A DNA stretch of 64,000 bases, taken from positions 1 through 64,000 of the forward strand of contig CAKOKN010000004.1 in assembly GCA_934091055.1 (NCBI GenBank). Direction: 5' to 3'. Both the position numbers and the translations under genes were made by a program. Below are positions 7,205-15,072 of the stretch, piece by piece. Positions within the stretch are counted from its first letter, which is position 1. Every line of letters starts with the position of its first letter. Under the pieces are notes generated by a model. It saw only the letters and a program-made list of their open reading frames with translations. It made no database searches and was not told the origin of the DNA. This DNA comes from an uncultured Bacilli bacterium (GTDB lineage: Bacteria; Bacillota_I; Bacilli_A; RF39; UBA660).

Positions 7205-9112
7205 TTAATTTAAATACAATCTAACCTTCTCCCCCTCTGCTATTCTACTACCCGCAGCAGGTGATTGATTAATAACATTATCACCACTACCACTATATTC
7301 AATAGAAAAATTCTTAAGTCTAGAAGAAGCTTCTTTCTTTGTAAGACCAACAACATCTTCTACATTATAATACTTCTTATCATACCATTGATACTTCTTC
7401 TCTGTTCCACCACTCTGTTTCTCTATACCCAAAGGAATAATAGCATCAGAAAGTATATTCTTAACAATAGGTGCCGAAACAGTACCACCATACTGAGTAA
7501 CACCCTTAGGATTATCAATAGCCAAATAAACCACTATCTTAGGATCATTAGCAGGCATAAACCCAATAAAAGACACTATATAATTACCTGTCATATATAT
7601 CCCATTATTAACCTTCTGCGCTGTACCAGTTTTACCTCCTACCCTATAACCATCTATATAAGCATTCCTACCAGTACCCAAAGACACAACAGACTCCAAA
7701 GCCATCCTAACTTTCTCACTAGTATCACTACTAACAATATTATCTCTAACAACAGTCTTATCTATATCCTTAATAATCTGTCCCGTTTCTTTCTCTACTA
7801 CCCTCTTAACAATATAAGGCTTATATAAAGTACCTCCATTTATTGCCGCAGATACCGCTGCCACTTGTTGAATAGCAGTCACACTAACTCCCTGTCCAAA
7901 CGCCGTAGTAGCAAGTTCAACAGGTCCAACTTTAGATAAATCAAACAAGATACCAGTAGCCTCACCATTCAAATCAATACCAGTCTTCTTACCATAACCA
8001 AAGTCCCTAATATAACTAAATAAAGTCTCCTTACCAAGTCTATTACCAAGTTCAACAAACCCCGGATTACAAGAATTCTGAACTACCTCAAGAAAAGTCT
8101 GCGCCCCGTGTCCTCCCTTCTTCCAACATTTAATTCTAGCCCCATCAACATTAACAGAACCACCATCATAAAAAGTATCCTTAAGTAAATCAACCTTTCC
8201 ATCATTAATCGCCGCACTAATAGTAAGTATCTTAAAAGTACTACCAGGTTCATAACTAGCCCATATTGCCATATTTCTATTTATAGTCTCAGTATCATAC
8301 TTCTGATAACTATTAGGATTAAAATTAGGTCTTGAACTCATACCAAGTATCTGTCCACTATTAGGATCAATAGCTATAGCCCAAGCCCCCTCTGGATTAT
8401 ATTTTAATACTATATTATCTAATTCCCTTTCTATCGAAGCCTGTATATCATAATTAACAGTCAAGTATATATCAAGTCCATCATCAGGTTCAACATACAC
8501 AGAACTCCTATTTAAATTATTCCCTTTAGCATCACTAAAGTACTGAATAGAGCCAGCTTCACCCGTCAACACATCATCATACTCAAGTTCTAATCCACTA
8601 AGTCCTTGATTATCTATACCAACATAGCCAAGTACATGTGAAAGCATCTCATTATTAGGATAATATCTCTTAGACTCTTTAAGTAAATAAACCCCATCAA
8701 AGTTTAAAGCCTCTATCTTATCCGCTACTTCATAAGATAATCTTCTTCCCTCAGGATGTACTCTCTCCATCATAGATTTTTTATATAAATGCTCTTCTAT
8801 TTTACTCTTATCTACTCCAAGTATCTCACTAATCTTACTAGCTACTATATCTTTATTCTTAATCTGATTAGGAATAAACACTAACGAAGTAGTAGTAAGA
8901 TTACCCGCTACTATCTCCCCATCTATAGTATATATCCTTCCCCTATCAGCCTCTATTGGTAAATTCCTACTCCATACACCAGAAGCCAAAGTATTTAACT
9001 TCTTATACTGTATAACCTCTATATAAAAAACTTTTAATACTATCAATAAAAAAACAAACATAATTACTATTAACACTATCTTAATTCTCTTATGAATATT
9101 CTTATTAAACAA
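7205..9112 (-). CDS. Class B penicillin-binding protein (PBP2/FtsI/SpoVD type) with PASTA domain
   Basis: Membrane-anchored D,D-transpeptidase that crosslinks peptidoglycan, normally with an FtsW/SpoVE partner (one is encoded at 3833-4915). Residues 12-33 form the signal anchor, followed by the dimerisation domain and the transpeptidase with SxxK as STFK (Ser291-Lys294), SCN (347-349) and KTG (494-496). A single PASTA-like domain occupies about 575-635, as in SpoVD and some PBP2x proteins. Length 635 aa. The start is TTG, 7 nt after GGGGTG; the nearby in-line ATG is out of frame. Division versus sporulation role is not decidable. Confidence 0.93.
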   Translation of the reverse strand: MFNKNIHKRIKIVLIVIMFVFLLIVLKVFYIEVIQYKKLNTLASGVWSRNLPIEADRGRIYTIDGEIVAGNLTTTSLVFIPNQIKNKDIVASKISEILGVDKSKIEEHLYKKSMMERVHPEGRRLSYEVADKIEALNFDGVYLLKESKRYYPNNEMLSHVLGYVGIDNQGLSGLELEYDDVLTGEAGSIQYFSDAKGNNLNRSSVYVEPDDGLDIYLTVNYDIQASIERELDNIVLKYNPEGAWAIAIDPNSGQILGMSSRPNFNPNSYQKYDTETINRNMAIWASYEPGSTFKILTISAAINDGKVDLLKDTFYDGGSVNVDGARIKCWKKGGHGAQTFLEVVQNSCNPGFVELGNRLGKETLFSYIRDFGYGKKTGIDLNGEATGILFDLSKVGPVELATTAFGQGVSVTAIQQVAAVSAAINGGTLYKPYIVKRVVEKETGQIIKDIDKTVVRDNIVSSDTSEKVRMALESVVSLGTGRNAYIDGYRVGGKTGTAQKVNNGIYMTGNYIVSFIGFMPANDPKIVVYLAIDNPKGVTQYGGTVSAPIVKNILSDAIIPLGIEKQSGGTEKKYQWYDKKYYNVEDVVGLTKKEASSRLKNFSIEYSGSGDNVINQSPAAGSRIAEGEKVRLYLN

Positions 9113-9187
9113 AGAGCATCACCCCAATATAGATTATTCCAAGAAAAACTAATAAATTACAATAATAATATATTATATAAAAGAAAA

Positions 9188-9214
9188 AATTACTAATTAT
9201 AACAATTAGTAATT
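9188..9214 (-). terminator. intrinsic terminator of the 9226-11576 operon
   Basis: Perfect 11-bp stem AATTACTAATT / AATTAGTAATT with loop ATAAC. The minus-strand tail is TTTTTTCTTTT. Confidence 0.9.
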
Positions 9215-9225
9215 CTTTTATTTAA

Positions 9226-9471
9226 TTATAAATCAGCCTGCTCTTGATATTGCTTCAAAAGCTCATTCAACACAAGAGGATCTCTCTCTATAAGTACAGA
9301 GATTTCTCCTTGATCATTAACTTCTTTTAACACTTCATATTTATCAGTAGGTTCTTCATTACTATCTAACTGTACTGCTAAAAAGTAATTGTCTTCATCT
9401 AAAGATGCTTTCAGTAACAAACCATAACTAACATTATTAGCTAAAGTTATCATTTCATCTACATTCATCAT
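9226..9471 (-). CDS. Small acidic protein, possibly DUF1292-like
   Basis: An 81-aa soluble acidic protein: a beta-rich N-terminal half (GLLLKASLDEDNYFLAVQLD) and a helical end (NELLKQYQEQ). The layout recalls the DUF1292/YrzB family, but I am not sure. Its start overlaps the stop of the preceding gene (TAATG), so it is translationally coupled to the 701-aa repeat protein and probably works with it. No function can be assigned. Confidence 0.55.
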   Translation of the reverse strand: MMNVDEMITLANNVSYGLLLKASLDEDNYFLAVQLDSNEEPTDKYEVLKEVNDQGEISVLIERDPLVLNELLKQYQEQADL

Positions 9472-11576
9472 TACTTACCTCTTCCTTTATTCTCTTCTAA
9501 ACTATCAGTAAAGCTATTAATCTTCTCTTTAAGTAATTCTCTTTCTTCCATACCAAGTTTTAAACTCGTATCAATATCATTGTATAGAATATTTAATCTA
9601 TCTAATAAGAAAGCCTTACCATCTTCATTACTTTTTGGATAAAGAGATATCAATTCATTTATAGCATCATCACACTTATTATATACTGATTTATTTTCTT
9701 CCTGTTCTACTAGAGAATCCGCTATATCACCAAATCTTTTATTCTCTGTATTAGTATTAACTTGTTCCGAAGCTTTAACTTCTTCTCTATTTTCTGTATT
9801 TACATTAGTTTGTTCTACAGTACTAACTTTTTCATTACTTTCTGTATTAGTCTGCTCTATAGTATTATCTACACTAGATACAGGTTCACTCTTCTTATTA
9901 CCTTTCTTTCTAGAAGCTAACATACCAAGACCAGAAACTCCTAAACCACCTGCTCCAAGTATAGCCGCAGTCTTAGATATTGCAGCAACTTTTGCCACTT
10001 GTGCTGTAACAGCTGTTGTAGCAGTCGCAGCTAAATTAGCAAGTTCAGTACCTGCAAAAGTCCAAATACCAGTAGAACTATTAAATAAAGCTGTTTTACC
10101 AGTTAAACTCATAACACTCTTAGCAAGACCCTCATTAGCCAAATGAAGAGCTGCCTTTCCTGCCGCTGAAGCACCGTGCCAAGAAGCCGCATTATTTACC
10201 ATTGTACCAGTAATTGCAGACAACTGTTGTGCTTGTGAAAGTGCCGTAATAGCAGGCATAAGTTGTGCAAAAAGCATTACAACAGCAACTGTAATAGCAG
10301 TAATACCTAAAGCTATAATAATCTTTTTCTTATTTTTCTTAACCCAATTCCAAGCTTTTCTTCCAGCCACTTTAATAGGTTTTTCTTCCTTTACTGGAGG
10401 AATAGGAGTTAAAGGTATATGCTCCACTAGATCTTTAGGAGGAACTACAGATAAACCTTTCTCCTCATTATTTACTGGAGTATCAGGAACATTATCCTTC
10501 TTTTGATTATCCTGACCATTTGTATTAGTATTAGTTGTATACGTAGGTCTCCATCTACTATCAAAATTATTAACAGGAGTATTATCTTTAGGAGGATCTA
10601 CCAATACAAATCCTTTATCTTCATTATTTGGTTCAACAGTATCAGTCTTTTGTGCTTCTACTTCTGGTGCATCTTTCTTGTCATTATCAAGTGAAGTTTC
10701 TTCTTCTTTCTTATCTTCTTTAGCAGCTTCAACTTTATTATTCATATCATTAATAAAATTCTCATTAATACTATCTATAATTTCAGGAGGTAATAATTCC
10801 TTAGATTGTTTAATTTCCTTACTTCTTCTTTCAAGTTCTTCTTTTACTTCAGGATGATTATAATTAGGATTAGAATCGTTTAGACTTCTAAGAGCAGTTA
10901 TATTCTCAATTACATTCTTATATGCATTAACAACTCTATTATTTTCTTCAAGTTTTGCTTTAGCATTCTCAATATGATTATTAATATTTGCTTCTTCTCT
11001 TAAAAACACCTCTAAAGGAATAGAAGTTTTAGCTTCTTGTAATTCTGAAAGCCTTGCCTCTAAATTATTTATTTCATTATTATATCTATTAACTTCATTT
11101 TCAAAATAATCAATACCAACTTTATTATTCTCTACATTTTCTTGACTTTGATTATTTACTACTGAAGCATTATTCTGATTTTCCATAATAAAACCATTAT
11201 TTATACTACCAACAATCTCAGAAGGCAATAATTTTTTAGCCTCTTCTATTTCTCTACTTCTTCTTTCAAGTTCTTCTTTTACCTCAGGATGATTATAATC
11301 TGGATTAGAATCGTTTAGACTTCTAAGAGCATTTATGTTATTAATTATATTGTTATACGCATTGATAACTTTATTATTCTCTTCAATCTTTGCTCTCGCA
11401 GTTTCAATATGATTATTAATATTTGCTTCTTCCCTTAAAAATTCATCTTTTGGCATCACACTATAAGTGAAACTATCAGCATTACCAGAATTATGTAAAG
11501 TAACAAGTTCTTGCTCTAACTTCGCTATTTCATCAGTATACCTCTTCACTTCGTTTTCATAATAACTAATATCCAT
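9471..11576 (-). CDS. Unknown 701-aa protein: two coiled-coil repeats, Pro/Asn-rich linker, membrane segment
   Basis: Not recognised. Using the start behind GGGAG (8 nt upstream; a longer frame opens at 11591), residues 1-125 and about 155-280 are near-identical helical repeats sharing EEANINNHIE, ALRSLNDSNP and NHPEVKEELERRS. A charged, Asn/Pro-rich linker follows, then a basic patch (WVKKNKKKI) and a strong membrane segment near 410-430. Next come an Ala-rich, glycine-containing hydrophobic region to about 560 (ending in GAGGLGVSGLGMLA) and a second Glu/Asn-rich tail with a helical C-terminus. This could be a membrane-tethered scaffold or secreted structural protein. It has its own promoter and a coupled downstream gene. 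Confidence 0.75.
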   Translation of the reverse strand: MDISYYENEVKRYTDEIAKLEQELVTLHNSGNADSFTYSVMPKDEFLREEANINNHIETARAKIEENNKVINAYNNIINNINALRSLNDSNPDYNHPEVKEELERRSREIEEAKKLLPSEIVGSINNGFIMENQNNASVVNNQSQENVENNKVGIDYFENEVNRYNNEINNLEARLSELQEAKTSIPLEVFLREEANINNHIENAKAKLEENNRVVNAYKNVIENITALRSLNDSNPNYNHPEVKEELERRSKEIKQSKELLPPEIIDSINENFINDMNNKVEAAKEDKKEEETSLDNDKKDAPEVEAQKTDTVEPNNEDKGFVLVDPPKDNTPVNNFDSRWRPTYTTNTNTNGQDNQKKDNVPDTPVNNEEKGLSVVPPKDLVEHIPLTPIPPVKEEKPIKVAGRKAWNWVKKNKKKIIIALGITAITVAVVMLFAQLMPAITALSQAQQLSAITGTMVNNAASWHGASAAGKAALHLANEGLAKSVMSLTGKTALFNSSTGIWTFAGTELANLAATATTAVTAQVAKVAAISKTAAILGAGGLGVSGLGMLASRKKGNKKSEPVSSVDNTIEQTNTESNEKVSTVEQTNVNTENREEVKASEQVNTNTENKRFGDIADSLVEQEENKSVYNKCDDAINELISLYPKSNEDGKAFLLDRLNILYNDIDTSLKLGMEERELLKEKINSFTDSLEENKGRGK

Positions 11577-11644
11577 TTCAACAACTCCCATCTATATAGT
11601 TTCTTTTACATAAAATAATATAATTATAATGAATTTACAAAGAT

Positions 11645-11673
11645 ATTATAGCATACTATCAGAACTTATGCAA
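11645..11673 (-). promoter_or_regulatory. sigma-A promoter of the repeat-protein operon
   Basis: -35 TTGCAT (11673-11668), 17-nt spacer, -10 TATAAT (11650-11645), about 70 nt before the chosen start at 11576. Confidence 0.75.
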
Positions 11674-11691
11674 GAACTTAAAAAGTAAAAA

Positions 11692-11722
11692 AAGAACCTA
11701 AAAGTTAAACTTTTAAGTTCTT
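11692..11722 (-). terminator. intrinsic terminator of rpsB-tsf
   Basis: 13-nt arms AAGAACCTAAAAG / CTTTTAAGTTCTT with one mismatch and a 5-nt loop, followed on the minus strand by TTTTTTTACTTTTT. Confidence 0.85.
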
Positions 11723-11727
11723 AATAA

Positions 11728-12600
11728 TTATCCATTAATTTGTTTTGCTACTTCATCAGCAAAGTTTTCTTCTCTTTTTTCCATTCCTTCGCCAACTTCA
11801 TATCTTACAAAAGATAATACTTTCATATTTTTGCTTTCTACATATTTAGATACTTTCATCTTATTTTCTTTAACAAATCCTTGATCTAATAAACATACTT
11901 CTTCAAAGAATTTATTAAGTCTTCCATTTACAATCATAGGAAGTTTATTAGCGTCCAACCCTTCATTTTCTGCTTGTTCTGTTAAGATAGCTCTTTCTTT
12001 TTCTATTCTATCTTCTGGAACAGAATCCTTATCTAAATATAGTGGTCTCATAGCCGCAATTTGCATTGCTACATCTTTAGCAACTTCTTCATCAGTACCT
12101 TCTAAAACTGCTAAAGTAACTATCTTTCCACCCATATGTGAATAAGTACCAAATACTTGATTATCTTGCTTTTCAACTAATTCAAATCTTCTAAAAGATA
12201 ATTTTTCTCCTATAGTAGCAGTCTTATCTACTATCATATTTTCAATAGAAGTACCATTAACTTCTAATTTAACAGCATCTTCTACTGTACTAACATTACT
12301 ATTTAAAATAGCACTAGCAATATCATTTACTAAACCAGTAAATTCTGGATTTTTAGCAACAAAGTCAGTTTCTGAATTAACTTCAACTATAACAGCTTTG
12401 TTTCCTTCTACTTTAGCAAGTGCAAGACCTTCAGCAGCTATTCTAGCTTGCTTTTTAGCAGCTTTACTAATACCTTTTTCTCTAAGCCAAGTAATAGCTT
12501 CTTCAATATTACCATTAGTTTCAGTAAGAGCCTTCTTACAATCTAACATACCTGCACCAGTTTGCTCTCTAAGTTCTTTTACCATACTTGCAGTAATCAT
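11728..12600 (-). CDS. tsf: Elongation factor Ts
   Basis: Nucleotide exchange factor that regenerates EF-Tu-GTP. The 290-aa protein begins with the canonical UBA-like N-terminal domain (VKELREQTGAGMLDCKKAL) and contains the TDFVAKN motif near residue 80 that contacts EF-Tu. AATAAGGAGGAATACT precedes the ATG. It is cotranscribed with rpsB upstream, the standard arrangement, and ends at a strong terminator. Confidence 0.98.
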   Translation of the reverse strand: MITASMVKELREQTGAGMLDCKKALTETNGNIEEAITWLREKGISKAAKKQARIAAEGLALAKVEGNKAVIVEVNSETDFVAKNPEFTGLVNDIASAILNSNVSTVEDAVKLEVNGTSIENMIVDKTATIGEKLSFRRFELVEKQDNQVFGTYSHMGGKIVTLAVLEGTDEEVAKDVAMQIAAMRPLYLDKDSVPEDRIEKERAILTEQAENEGLDANKLPMIVNGRLNKFFEEVCLLDQGFVKENKMKVSKYVESKNMKVLSFVRYEVGEGMEKREENFADEVAKQING

Positions 12601-12611
12601 AGTATTCCTCC

Positions 12612-13526
12612 TTATTTTAAATTTTCAATTAATTCTTCTTTTTTCATTTTAGAGTAACCTTTAATTTCTTTCTTTTTAGCAAGGTCTCTAAGTTCAGCAA
12701 CAGTTAAAATATTTAAATCTAATTCTGGCTTTTCTTCTTTAATTTCTTCTTTAACTGTTGTAGTCTCTTCTTTTTTCTCTTTCTTTGCAAAAGATTTTTC
12801 TTTTGATGGCTTTTTATCATCTTCACTTACATAATCAATTATAGTTCCACCATTAGCTTCAATAATAGCGTTTGTTAATGAACCAAGTACAACTTTAATA
12901 CTTCTAACAGCATCATCATTACCAGGAAGTACATAATCTACATCATCAGGATCACAATTAGTGTCAATAAGACCAAATACAGGAATACCAAGTTTACGAG
13001 CCTCTCTTATTGCATTATATTCTTTTGTAGAATCTACAATAATTACAGCTTGTGGTAACTTAGTCATTTCTCTAATTCCACATAAGTTCTTATTTAATTT
13101 TTCATATTCTTTCTTTAATCCAACAACTTCTTTTTTAGGTAACTTATCAAAAGTTCCATCTTTTTCCATCTTTTCGATTTCTTCAAGACGGTTAACTCTT
13201 CTTCTGATTGTTCTAAAGTTTGTTAATGTACCGCCTAACCATCTTTCAGTCATATAGTACATATTACTTCTTTCTGCTTCTTCCTTGCATACTTCTTGTG
13301 CTTGTTTCTTAGTACCAACATAAAGTACTTTTCCTCCATCAGCAGCTATTTTATTTAATGCTGCATAAGCTTCCTCTAACTTTTCTACTGTTTTTTGTAA
13401 GTCAATGATATAAATATCATCTCTAGAGTTATAAATATACTCTTTCATTTTTGGATTCCATCTTTTAGTTTGGTGACCAAAGTGAACTCCAGCTTCTAAC
13501 AAATAGCTCATAGATACTACTGTCAT
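12612..13526 (-). CDS. rpsB: 30S ribosomal protein S2 with C-terminal SAP/Rho-N-like extension
   Basis: Core small-subunit protein; the start motif MSYLLEAGVHFGHQTKRWNP, the RWLGGTLTN loop and PVFGLIDTNCDPD are canonical. The chosen ATG follows GGGAG by 9 nt; a frame opening at 13556 lacks this. At 304 aa it exceeds the usual 230-250. After the S2 core a Lys/Glu-rich linker leads to a 35-residue C-terminal module, TVAELRDLAKKKEIKGYSK..., that looks like a SAP or Rho N-terminal helix-extended-helix nucleic-acid-binding motif. A leader hairpin and a strong promoter lie upstream. Confidence 0.97.
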   Translation of the reverse strand: MTVVSMSYLLEAGVHFGHQTKRWNPKMKEYIYNSRDDIYIIDLQKTVEKLEEAYAALNKIAADGGKVLYVGTKKQAQEVCKEEAERSNMYYMTERWLGGTLTNFRTIRRRVNRLEEIEKMEKDGTFDKLPKKEVVGLKKEYEKLNKNLCGIREMTKLPQAVIIVDSTKEYNAIREARKLGIPVFGLIDTNCDPDDVDYVLPGNDDAVRSIKVVLGSLTNAIIEANGGTIIDYVSEDDKKPSKEKSFAKKEKKEETTTVKEEIKEEKPELDLNILTVAELRDLAKKKEIKGYSKMKKEELIENLK

Positions 13527-13556
13527 ATTATCATTCTCCCTTCGTTTTGCTTCCAA

Positions 13557-13608
13557 ATACTTCTTACTTAAATTCCACCTATTGGCACTAGGAATTTGAG
13601 TCCATATT
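13557..13608 (-). promoter_or_regulatory. rpsB mRNA leader with hairpin, possible autoregulatory site
   Basis: The minus-strand leader contains AAATTCC ... GGAATTT arms (about 13571-13598) enclosing CTAGTGCCAATAGGT, in which CTA and TAG can also pair. Ribosomal protein genes often carry structured leaders bound by their own product; whether this one matches a known rpsB leader class was not tested. Confidence 0.4.
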
Positions 13609-13637
13609 TGTGTATATTTTTTTGAAAAGCCACATAT

Positions 13638-13666
13638 ATAATATCATATTATGCTTTAAATGTAAA
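13638..13666 (-). promoter_or_regulatory. sigma-A promoter of rpsB-tsf
   Basis: -35 TTTACA (13666-13661), 17-nt spacer, -10 TATTAT (13643-13638). It gives a leader of about 105 nt before rpsB. Confidence 0.75.
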
Positions 13667-13702
13667 CAATTTTACACTTTTTTATCCATTAAAGCAAAAG
13701 AA

Positions 13703-13728
13703 AAGAGTACTAACTTTTTAGTACTCTT
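13703..13728 (-). terminator. intrinsic terminator of the DUF1015 gene
   Basis: Perfect 10-bp stem AAGAGTACTA / TAGTACTCTT with a 6-nt loop; minus-strand tail TTCTTTTGCTTT. Confidence 0.85.
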
Positions 13729-13743
13729 AATAAATACTTTAAA

Positions 13744-15000
13744 TTATTTAATCTTTCTAGCTTCAAGATAATATCTCTTATCATAACTATGTCCCATTGA
13801 AAAAGTTTTTCTAGGAAGAGCTCCATCTAGTATTACAGTTCTAAATAGTTCTTCTTTAGGCATAGCATCAAATAAAATGCCTACATTACCTTCTTTACTA
13901 CCCATACTTCTAGTAGTATCATCTCCGTGAATATAATCTATCTTTCCTTTATGTTCTTTTAAGTAATCATCTAAGAACATCTGTATAGATCCTACTGCTA
14001 TATTAGATTTAGGATTAGTTATATATAATTTCTTATCACTATCTTTAGTAACAAGTTCAAAATATTGTCCTTCTCCATCTTCATTTATATCATAATATTT
14101 ATTTAATTCAGTAACAAAATTATCTACATCTACATCAAATACTACTCTATGTATTGCTTCAAATTCTAATGCTTCACTATGTAAATTAACTAATTCAACT
14201 AAAGCATATCTAGAAGGATGATTTAAATATTCTTCTTCACTCATAGTCTTCTTTAAATTCTCATAATTAGCTTTAGCAGTAGCTAATGAATGATTTCCAT
14301 CACCCATAGCAAATAAAAGAATACCTTTATCTTTTACATTATATTTATTTTCAAAATAATCTCTATCAGTAAGACCTTCTAGTTTATCTATAACTTCATC
14401 TATAGTCTCATCATTTAATTTATAGCCCTTAATATGGCCTCCATCTTTCATTAATTCAAAGTCATATACTTTATCTTCATCATTTACTTTATTCTTAAGA
14501 TTTTCTATTATTTCTTTCTTCTCATCATCTATAAGAATCATTATATGAGGAAGCTCTAAAAGTGCATTCTCTCTTACTTTTAATCTTGGAGGAATTCTCT
14601 CTATTACTGTTTTTTCAGTAGCTCTTATCAAAGTTTGAGAACCTTTTTCATAAGAATAATCTTCTAGATCAATCATTCCCATTAATCCTTCTCTAACTCT
14701 TCCATCCTTTTGTTTTCTCTCTAAGTATATCATTGTATTCTTATACTCTTCAAATATATCCTCATCAATATATTCTTTCATTGTAGCATTAATCTTTTCT
14801 ATTCTATTTGCTACATCTGATTCTTCTAAGAATATTTCTGGTAATGTTATTTTTAATGTTGAAGGATTATCTCCTACTATTTTATAAACATCATCCCAAT
14901 ATTCCATCTCACTTGTGTATTGATCACACGCTACTACCGACCATTTAGTCATATCTACATTTTTAGGTAGTAATATATTTGCTCTTTTAAATGGTATCAT
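13744..15000 (-). CDS. DUF1015 family protein
   Basis: A 418-aa soluble protein of the DUF1015 family, recognisable from the N-terminal PFKRANILLPK...VACDQYTSE and the central MGDGNHSLATAK motif, which corresponds to the family's DGNHR-type motif. The biochemical function of the family is not firmly established. Monocistronic: it has its own promoter (TTTACT, 17 nt, TAGTAT) and a strong terminator. AGGAGGGTATGAT precedes the ATG. Confidence 0.88.
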   Translation of the reverse strand: MIPFKRANILLPKNVDMTKWSVVACDQYTSEMEYWDDVYKIVGDNPSTLKITLPEIFLEESDVANRIEKINATMKEYIDEDIFEEYKNTMIYLERKQKDGRVREGLMGMIDLEDYSYEKGSQTLIRATEKTVIERIPPRLKVRENALLELPHIMILIDDEKKEIIENLKNKVNDEDKVYDFELMKDGGHIKGYKLNDETIDEVIDKLEGLTDRDYFENKYNVKDKGILLFAMGDGNHSLATAKANYENLKKTMSEEEYLNHPSRYALVELVNLHSEALEFEAIHRVVFDVDVDNFVTELNKYYDINEDGEGQYFELVTKDSDKKLYITNPKSNIAVGSIQMFLDDYLKEHKGKIDYIHGDDTTRSMGSKEGNVGILFDAMPKEELFRTVILDGALPRKTFSMGHSYDKRYYLEARKIK

Positions 15001-15024
15001 ATCATACCCTCCTTCTCATTTACT

Positions 15025-15053
15025 ATACTAACACATTACATTTAAAAAGTAAA
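15025..15053 (-). promoter_or_regulatory. sigma-A promoter of the DUF1015 gene
   Basis: -35 TTTACT (15053-15048), 17-nt spacer, -10 TAGTAT (15030-15025). The -35 overlaps the end of the murE terminator stem. Confidence 0.6.
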
Positions 15054-15072
15054 CCCACTTTTACAGTGAGTT
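15052..15072 (-). terminator. intrinsic terminator of murE
   Basis: Stem AACTCACT / AGTGGGTT on the minus strand with one T-G pair and a 5-nt loop, followed by TACTTTTT. It overlaps the murE stop codon. Confidence 0.65.
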
